9,163 bases of DNA from an uncultured cyanobacterium (lineage in GTDB: Bacteria; Cyanobacteriota; Vampirovibrionia; Gastranaerophilales; Gastranaerophilaceae), in assembly GCA_902495705.1 (NCBI GenBank), contig CABUXT010000045.1, positions 1-9,163 of the forward strand, in the 5' to 3' direction. A program made the position numbers and the translations under genes. The notes beneath the pieces were generated by a model. That model searched no databases and was not told where the DNA came from. It saw only the letters and a list, made by a program, of their open reading frames with translations. Positions within the stretch are counted from its first letter, which is position 1. Every line of letters begins with the position of its first letter. Shown here piece after piece: positions 1 through 4,305 of this stretch.

Positions 1-85
1 TTCGCTTTGCGTTTCATTTGTTCTGAATCATTTGCTTTGAATTAACAAGTTTGTTGTTTGTCACAACTTTCGTTTCAGCTATTCT

Positions 86-98
86 GTTTTCAATGTTC
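86..98 (-). promoter_or_regulatory. boxA-like antitermination site
   Basis: On the minus strand this reads GAACATTGAAAAC. It resembles the boxA element of cyanobacterial rRNA operons (GAACCTTGAAAA) with one difference in the shared 12 bases. BoxA in the nascent RNA binds NusB/NusE and lets polymerase pass Rho-dependent stops in rRNA operons. The position, about 80 nt into the predicted transcript, fits. The motif is short, so the call depends on its context. Confidence 0.45.
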
Positions 99-158
99 AT
101 TTTCTCGACTCCAACGCTTTCAACTAACTAGAGTTGATTTGCTATCGGGGTAATTCTC

Positions 159-176
159 AACCGATTTCGCTCGGTT
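159..176 (-). other. Hairpin at the predicted 5' end of the leader RNA
   Basis: AACCGA (159-164) and TCGGTT (171-176) form a perfect 6-bp stem with a 6-base loop. The -10 box ends at 182, so transcription should start at about 175-176, exactly at the base of this stem. A hairpin at the extreme 5' end would protect the RNA from 5'-end-dependent decay. That role is inference. Confidence 0.55.
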
Positions 177-181
177 CCTTT

Positions 182-209
182 ATCTTACTACGTGAATTTT
201 TATTGTCAA
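182..209 (-). promoter_or_regulatory. Strong sigma70-type promoter, probably of an rRNA operon
   Basis: On the minus strand a perfect -35 box TTGACA (204-209) is separated by 16 bp from a -10 box TAAGAT (182-187). The bases upstream of the -35 box (about 210-240) are A/T runs, like an UP element. This is the best promoter in the window. It points out of the window to the left, and no open frame follows within the 180 bases available. Confidence 0.75.
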
Positions 210-536
210 GTAGCTTTTGAAATAAATTTTAAAAATCTTTTTGCTGATTGCTATTTATATTTTCAAAACTCATTTTGTCTTTCGACGTCTTTAAGTGTAA
301 AACAAACAATTTTAAAAATCAACCCCTTTGTCCAATATTTTTTGAATTAATTTAATATTTTTTAATAATTAATACAAAAACGTTGATTTTAGAGCATTTT
401 AGGCGCCTTAGATTTAATAAAAAATACCGTTATTCGCAAAAAAATTCCAAAATTTAGCATGTAATTTCAAAATTTTTTCATGATTTTTTATAAAATTGAT
501 AATTAATATTAGAAAAATTTTCAAAGAAAAAACAAA
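210..536. other. AT-rich gene-free spacer
   Basis: No open frame, RNA gene or good repeat was seen here. The stretch is very AT-rich, with many A and T runs. It lies between the terminator at 537-557 and the rRNA-type promoter. The part next to the promoter could serve as an UP element. Otherwise nothing specific can be supported. Confidence 0.6.
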
Positions 537-557
537 AAAGGTGCAAAATGCACCTTT
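537..557 (-). terminator. Intrinsic terminator upstream of the rRNA-type promoter
   Basis: AAAGGTGCA (537-545) and TGCACCTTT (549-557) form a perfect 9-bp stem with an AAA loop. Read on the minus strand, the stem is followed by a T-rich tract (TTTTTTGTTTTTTC counted from the stem's own T bases), which makes a good intrinsic terminator for leftward transcription. On the plus strand it is followed by the weaker TTTCTTAT, so it may work both ways. It would stop any readthrough from secA or from the 560-1240 region before the rRNA promoter. Confidence 0.75.
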
Positions 558-690
558 CTTATGCTAAAAATTATATGAACTTATGCAGTTTCAGATTGTG
601 GTTAGAGTTGGAATAAAAACAAACATGCATGGAGTGGATGAAAATAATTTTATCAATAGATACATTTGATTAATCATAATTGTGGAAAAA

Positions 691-726
691 ATTCTGAATC
701 CGTCTTGGATTATTGGCGGCTCGACC
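691..726 (-). repeat. End fragment of the GC-rich dispersed repeat found at 9058-9163
   Basis: Bases 705-726 are the exact reverse complement of 9142-9163 (22 of 22 bases, including GGCGGCTCGACC). The preceding ATTCTGAAT (691-699) resembles the ends of the other repeats in this window, so 691-704 probably matches the part of the right-hand copy cut off by the window edge. To the right of 726 the two copies diverge, so this looks like one end of the element joined to different sequence. It is much richer in GC than the surrounding DNA. Confidence 0.7.
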
Positions 727-761
727 TATTTTGTTCGCATTAAACGGCATTGATTTATTTG

Positions 762-924
762 TTTGTCTCTCCGGATGGGAGAGACCAAAATTGTATTTGA
801 GAGGAACTCGAAAAACTACAATTTCGAGTGAGGGTTTGGACAATGCAATTGTTGTTCTACTGTGTTTAAAACCCCTCACCCAGCCCTCTCCCTTGGAGAG
901 GGTACTTTTATTACCCACCTCTCC
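762..924. repeat. Cluster of consecutive hairpins in a gene-free region
   Basis: Four hairpins follow each other. GTCTCTCC (765-772) pairs with GGAGAGAC (778-785). ACTCGAAA (806-813) pairs with TTTCGAGT (822-829). ACAAT (840-844) pairs with ATTGT (848-852). CCCTCTCC (884-891) pairs with GGAGAGGG (895-902). The last right arm could instead pair with CCTCTCC at 918-924, and GGGTA (900-904) with TACCC (912-916). Frames of 98 codons (plus, 713-1009) and 82 codons (minus, 670-918, GTG start) cross it, but neither looks like a real protein. It may be a composite repeat or a structured RNA, and no function is assigned. Confidence 0.5.
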
Positions 925-933
925 CTACCCCTC
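917..933 (+). repeat. CCTCTCCCTA-type direct repeat, copy 1
   Basis: ACCTCTCCCTACCCCTC matches 1013-1029 with one difference in 17 bases. The related strings CCCTCACCCAGCCCTCTCCC (874-893) and GGAGAGGG (895-902) lie just before it. Pyrimidine-rich strings of this kind occur as intergenic repeats in many bacteria. Confidence 0.55.
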
Positions 934-1012
934 AGCACGCAGTCTCACACAACTCGCGCTGCTCGTTGGTTCGGCTAGTGTTCCACAAGGGACGAGGAAG
1001 CTTTTATAAAAA

Positions 1013-1029
1013 ACCTCTCCCTAACCCTC
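1013..1029 (+). repeat. CCTCTCCCTA-type direct repeat, copy 2
   Basis: ACCTCTCCCTAACCCTC is the second copy of the repeat at 917-933. The 79 bases between the copies (934-1012) are GC-richer than the surroundings and carry no gene that I can support. Confidence 0.55.
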
Positions 1030-1069
1030 GTACAAATTTTTCTTTTGTTTTTCGATATTAATAATTTTA

Positions 1070-1094
1070 TAGGTGGGCTAGTGAGCCCACCCTA
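1070..1094. repeat. GGTGGGCT/AGCCCACC hairpin repeat
   Basis: GGTGGGCT (1072-1079) and AGCCCACC (1084-1091) form a perfect 8-bp stem with a 4-base loop. On the minus strand it begins TAGGGTGGGC, similar to the TAGGGTAGG start of the SNF2 terminator hairpin at 4240-4271, which suggests one repeat type. Here no clean T tract follows on either side, so a terminator role is weak. Confidence 0.55.
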
Positions 1095-1137
1095 CTTTAT
1101 TTATATTACAGAAATTGACCGATGTGTTTGATTTGAG

Positions 1138-1216
1138 ACCCTGAAACACCAAGTAGGAACAGAATATTACGTTTCGCTTTTAGCTCAACTCATATTCTAG
1201 TCAGTTCAGGGTGACA
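1138..1216 (-). repeat. Palindromic dispersed repeat, CACCCTGAA type (copy C)
   Basis: The ends are perfect 8-bp inverted repeats, ACCCTGAA (1138-1145) and TTCAGGGT (1205-1212), and the right end continues as GACA. Inside, GAATAT (1162-1167) can pair with ATATTC (1192-1197). Read on the minus strand it starts TGTCACCCTGAA and has a central TGAGC..AGCGAA, the same plan as the copies at 4156-4223 and 9058-9163. At about 79 bp it is too short to code for a transposase. It resembles a MITE- or REP-like element. Confidence 0.6.
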
Positions 1217-1244
1217 GAATTTTCCATGAACATTAATAACACAA

Positions 1245-1267
1245 GGGGCGCGTGGAACACGCGCCCC
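1245..1267 (-). terminator. secA transcription terminator hairpin
   Basis: GGGGCGCGTG (1245-1254) and CACGCGCCCC (1258-1267) form a perfect, very GC-rich 10-bp stem with a 3-base loop, 32 bases beyond the secA stop codon. On the minus strand it is followed by TTGTGTTATT, a poor U tract, but the stem strength and position make termination the likely role. Confidence 0.75.
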
Positions 1268-1299
1268 ATTCGGTAAATCTATTATTCCTTAACTTAAGA

Positions 1300-3957
1300 T
1301 TAAGCAATCTCTCCGTTATCATCATCCTCTACCGGAGGAGCTGAATTTACAACCTGAACCCCAAATCGAGTTCTAAATAAGTGCTTAACTGTATCACTTT
1401 GGATTTCGTACATCATTTTGTTAAACAAATCATAAGCCTCTTTTTTATATTCAATCAATGGGTCTTTTTGTCCATAAGCTCGAAGTCCGATACCGTCTCT
1501 CAACATATCAATATTATGTAAGTGGTCAATCCATTTGTTATCAACAACTTTAAGTAAAACATCTTTTTCCAATTGTCTTACGATATTGTTTTCGGTGAAA
1601 GGCTCTTGTAGTTCATAATTTGCACCATACTGTTGGACAACTTGGTTATAAAAATTGATAATTTCAATTTCGTGGGTTTTGTATGCCTCAACAACGTAAT
1701 CTTTGATTTTGTTGAACATAGGTTCAAAACGCATATTTTGAATATCTGAAACTTCAAATGATGAAAGTTGCGGAACAGTTGAATGAAGTTCTTTAATCAT
1801 GGTTTGTAAGTCTTCATAAACATATTCTTCAACCTTTTGTTCAGGTGAAATATAACTTCTCATCAATCGGTCAACTTCGCGTTCCATCATATAATAAATA
1901 TCATCTTGCAAACCTTTGCCATGAAGAACTCGACGTCTTTGTCTATAGAATTTTTCACGCTGAATATTCATTACATCATCGTATTCAAGAACAGATTTTC
2001 TCATATCAAAGTGGAAAGTTTCAACTTTCTTCTGAGCAGATTCAATACGTTTTGTAATAAGTGGATGGTCAATTGCCATATTTTCAGGAACATTCAACGC
2101 TGTCATTAATTGAGTAATTTTTTCACCGCCAAATATTCTCATCAAATTATCTTCAAGAGACAAGAAAAATCTTGTTGACCCAGGGTCACCCTGACGAGCC
2201 GCACGACCTCTCAACTGGTTATCAATACGACGTGATTCGTGACGCTCGGTACCGATTACATGCAAACCGCCAACTGCAACAACTTTGTCATGCTCGTATT
2301 CTGTGATACCTCTAGCCCTTGTCAAAGCCTCTTCTTTCAATTTTTCGTAATCAGGATTGGTTTCATCAATGCCTTGTTCTTCAAGTTCAGCCTTTGCCAA
2401 GTATTCAGCGTTGCCACCAAGCAAAATATCTGTACCACGACCTGCCATGTTTGTTGCAATGGTAACTGCACCCAAACGACCTGCCTGAGCAATGATATGC
2501 GCCTCTTTTTCGTGGTGTTTTGCGTTCAAAACATTGTGTTTGATACCTCTTTGTCTCAACAATTCTGAAACATACTCTGATTTTTCAATACTGATTGTAC
2601 CGACCAAAACAGGTCTTCCGATTTTGTGTTGCGCAATGATATCATCAACAACCGCCAAAAATTTCTGAACCTCTGATTTATAAATAACATCAGGGTAATT
2701 AATTCTGATATCAGGTTTGTTTGTCGGAATTGTGGTAACTTCCAAGTTATAAATTTTACCAAATTCAGCCTCTTCAGTCATAGCCGTACCTGTCATACCT
2801 GAAAGTTTCGGGTACAATCTGAACAAGTTTTGGAAAGTTATGCTTGCCAAAGTTTGGGTTTCATCTTGAATTTCAACCCCTTCTTTAGCCTCAACAGCTT
2901 GGTGCAAGCCGTCTGACCAACGTCTGCCTTCCATCAAACGACCTGTAAACTCATCAACAATCATTACTTCGCCGTTTTTAACAACATAATCGGTATCTTT
3001 AACGAACAATTCTTTCGCCTTCAAAGCCTGTAACAAATGGTGAGCGTACTGTGTATGAATATCAAACAAGTCACTGATTCCGATAAGCTCTTGAGCGTGG
3101 TCGATACCTTCTTCTGTCAAAATTACGTTCTTATTTTTTTCATCAACGGTATAATCAACTTCTTTAGTCATTTGCGGTGCAATTTTTGCCATAAGCTGAT
3201 AGGTTTCGGCAGATTGAGCAAGTCTGCCACTGATAATTAACGGTGTTCTCGCCTCATCAATCAAAATACTGTCGACTTCATCGATAATAGCGTAGTTGAA
3301 AGGTCGTTGTACAAGCATTTCTTCACTGCCTGCCATATTATCTCTCAAATAGTCAAAACCAAATTCATTGTTTGTACCATACGTGATATCACATTGATAT
3401 GCGTGACGTTTCAACTCAAAATCTCTTGCACCTTCGCCGTTTGAAAGTACAACACCAACAGTCAAGCCTAAAAATCTGTAGATTTTGCCCATCCACTCAC
3501 TGTCACGTTTTGCCAAATAATCGTTTACGGTAACAACGTGAACACCTTTACCTGTTAAAGCGTTTAAGTATGCAGGCAAGGTTGCTACAAGAGTTTTACC
3601 TTCACCTGTTCTCATCTCTGCAATGTGACCGTTGTGCAAGAAATATCCGCCAATCAACTGAACATCGAAATGGCGCATATTTAAAACCCTTTTACCAGCC
3701 TCACGAACAGTCGCAAAAGCTTCCGGTAAGATTTTATCAAGGGCTTCTTTTTCAAGTTTCAAATCTTCTTTAAAATTCTTTGAAGTCGGACGTTTTGCCA
3801 AAATATCTTTAAATTCCTGAGTTTTAGCCTTCAACTCATCATCAGTAAGTTTTGCAAATTCAGGTTCTAACGCGTTGATATGCTCAACAACCCCCATCAT
3901 TGCCTTAACTTTTTTTTCGTTAGGGTCTCCCAATAATTTTAGTAAATATTTTAACAT
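1300..3957 (-). CDS. secA: Protein translocase subunit SecA
   Basis: This is the ATPase motor of the Sec pathway, which pushes unfolded preproteins through SecYEG across the cytoplasmic membrane. The 885 residues are complete. Visible motifs are FDVQ (97-100), Walker A MRTGEGKT (115-122), Walker B DEVD (226-229), the preprotein cross-linking region (about 230-370), NMAGRGTD (503-510) and the arginine-rich motif around RGRAARQG (583-590). The helical scaffold and wing regions follow, and IDHLHNIDMLRDGIGLRAYG lies near 810-829. The end is acidic (VEDDDNGEIA) and lacks the CxCxSG...CH zinc motif of many SecA proteins. The ATG at 3957 is preceded by GGAGAGG with 9 bases of spacing, and the MLKYLLKLLGDPN start fits the family. 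The nearest gene upstream, SNF2, has its own terminator, so secA is probably transcribed alone. The wording of the motifs is closest to cyanobacterial SecA, judged from memory. Confidence 0.98.
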   Translation of the reverse strand: MLKYLLKLLGDPNEKKVKAMMGVVEHINALEPEFAKLTDDELKAKTQEFKDILAKRPTSKNFKEDLKLEKEALDKILPEAFATVREAGKRVLNMRHFDVQLIGGYFLHNGHIAEMRTGEGKTLVATLPAYLNALTGKGVHVVTVNDYLAKRDSEWMGKIYRFLGLTVGVVLSNGEGARDFELKRHAYQCDITYGTNNEFGFDYLRDNMAGSEEMLVQRPFNYAIIDEVDSILIDEARTPLIISGRLAQSAETYQLMAKIAPQMTKEVDYTVDEKNKNVILTEEGIDHAQELIGISDLFDIHTQYAHHLLQALKAKELFVKDTDYVVKNGEVMIVDEFTGRLMEGRRWSDGLHQAVEAKEGVEIQDETQTLASITFQNLFRLYPKLSGMTGTAMTEEAEFGKIYNLEVTTIPTNKPDIRINYPDVIYKSEVQKFLAVVDDIIAQHKIGRPVLVGTISIEKSEYVSELLRQRGIKHNVLNAKHHEKEAHIIAQAGRLGAVTIATNMAGRGTDILLGGNAEYLAKAELEEQGIDETNPDYEKLKEEALTRARGITEYEHDKVVAVGGLHVIGTERHESRRIDNQLRGRAARQGDPGSTRFFLSLEDNLMRIFGGEKITQLMTALNVPENMAIDHPLITKRIESAQKKVETFHFDMRKSVLEYDDVMNIQREKFYRQRRRVLHGKGLQDDIYYMMEREVDRLMRSYISPEQKVEEYVYEDLQTMIKELHSTVPQLSSFEVSDIQNMRFEPMFNKIKDYVVEAYKTHEIEIINFYNQVVQQYGANYELQEPFTENNIVRQLEKDVLLKVVDNKWIDHLHNIDMLRDGIGLRAYGQKDPLIEYKKEAYDLFNKMMYEIQSDTVKHLFRTRFGVQVVNSAPPVEDDDNGEIA

Positions 3958-3966
3958 TAATTAGTA

Positions 3967-3973
3967 CCTCTCC
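3967..3973 (-). promoter_or_regulatory. secA ribosome binding site
   Basis: GGAGAGG on the minus strand ends 9 bases before the ATG. It supports the start codon at 3957. There is no competing in-frame start upstream with a comparable site. Confidence 0.75.
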
Positions 3974-3991
3974 AAGTCTATCATTGCTTAA

Positions 3992-4021
3992 AGTGTAACA
4001 TAAACATAATATATTGGTGAA
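3992..4021 (-). promoter_or_regulatory. Candidate secA promoter
   Basis: On the minus strand a -35-like TTCACC (4016-4021, 4 of 6 consensus bases) is separated by 18 bp from TACACT (3992-3997, 4 of 6). A TG two positions upstream of the -10 box gives an extended -10. The leader would be about 30 bases. The boxes are imperfect and the surrounding DNA is AT-rich, so other placements are possible. Confidence 0.4.
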
Positions 4022-4101
4022 ATCTTAATGAAAAATTAAGGATTTGGTGGGGGCAGAGGGCTGGAAGACAAGATGGCAGGAGGTCAAGCGAAATAGGTTT
4101 A

Positions 4102-4130
4102 TGTCACCCTAAACTCGTTTCAGGGTGACA
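4102..4130. repeat. Palindromic dispersed repeat, CACCCTGAA type, minimal form (copy D)
   Basis: TGTCACCCT (4102-4110) and AGGGTGACA (4122-4130) form a perfect 9-bp stem. Inside it AAAC (4111-4114) and GTTT (4117-4120) extend the stem with one bulged C, leaving a 2-base tip. On the minus strand it begins TGTCACCCTGAAAC, the same terminal sequence as copy C at 1138-1216, but it lacks the internal core. It looks like a shortened member of the same family. Confidence 0.65.
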
Positions 4131-4155
4131 CTTAGGCTAAATTGTTCAGTTTGAA

Positions 4156-4223
4156 ATTCTGAATAGCAAGAAAATTATGTGTTCGCATCGCTCACACAAA
4201 TTTTCTAAGCTTTCAGAATGACA
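4156..4223 (-). repeat. Palindromic dispersed repeat, CATTCTGAA type (copy B)
   Basis: The terminal inverted repeats are ATTCTGAA (4156-4163) and TTCAGAAT (4212-4219), and the right end continues as GACA. Inner arms AGAAAATT (4169-4176) and AATTTTCT (4199-4206), then GTGT (4179-4182) and ACAC (4194-4197), give a long imperfect hairpin. The loop region on the minus strand reads GTGTGAGCGATGCGAAC (4181-4197), matching the core of the copy at 9093-9109 in 15 of 17 bases. Confidence 0.7.
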
Positions 4224-4228
4224 ATATT

Positions 4229-4269
4229 AAAAAGACCATGGTAGGTCGGCATAGCAATGCCAACCTACC
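4229..4269 (-). terminator. Intrinsic terminator of the SNF2 gene
   Basis: GGTAGGT (4240-4246) pairs with ACCTACC (4263-4269) and GGCAT (4248-4252) with ATGCC (4257-4261). The one unpaired position (C4247/A4262) becomes a U-G wobble in minus-strand RNA, giving a continuous 13-bp stem with a 4-base loop. It is followed by ATGGTC and then a T run (4229-4233). The stem begins about 36 bases after the SNF2 stop codon. The wobble pairs only in the minus-strand transcript, which supports that orientation. Confidence 0.8.
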
Positions 4270-4305
4270 CTAATTCTTTGTACCTGACCTATTGCAAACT
4301 GCCAC

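Larger units (their letters stand above)
1..176 (-). other. Probable rRNA operon leader (16S gene just outside the window)
   Basis: This is the transcribed leader read leftwards from a strong promoter at 209-182. No open reading frame is seen in it. It starts with a hairpin (159-176), contains a second short inverted repeat (CAACT 121-125 with AGTTG 132-136) and a boxA-like GAACATTGAAAAC (86-98 on the minus strand). That combination of consensus promoter, 5' hairpin, boxA and no coding frame is typical of the region in front of a 16S rRNA gene. The rRNA itself is not visible, so the assignment is inference. A leader for another stable RNA, or for a protein gene beyond the edge, is the alternative. 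Confidence 0.5.

Noticed and set aside
670..918. 82-codon minus-strand frame as a real gene
   Set aside because: It has a GTG start, overlaps several hairpins and repeat strings, includes the 22-bp dispersed repeat and shows no domain. It is more likely a chance frame in repeat DNA.
713..1009. 98-codon plus-strand frame as a real gene
   Set aside because: It translates CCTCTCCC-type repeats (LTQPSPLERV, PTSPYPSA), has no ribosome binding site that I can see and runs against every other gene in the window.
1845..3773. Plus-strand frames of 64-109 codons inside secA
   Set aside because: They are antisense shadows of a clearly coding gene and have no recognisable domains.
4024..4040. CTTAAT/ATTAAG hairpin as a terminator
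   Set aside because: The stem is only 6 AT-rich base pairs with no T tract, and it lies upstream of the secA promoter.
4047..4065. G-rich stretch as a G-quadruplex
   Set aside because: GGTGGGGGCAGAGGGCTGG could at best form a two-layer quadruplex, and nothing in its position supports a role.
1138..4223. The repeated palindromes as a CRISPR array
   Set aside because: The copies are few, far apart, unequal in length and not separated by regular spacers.
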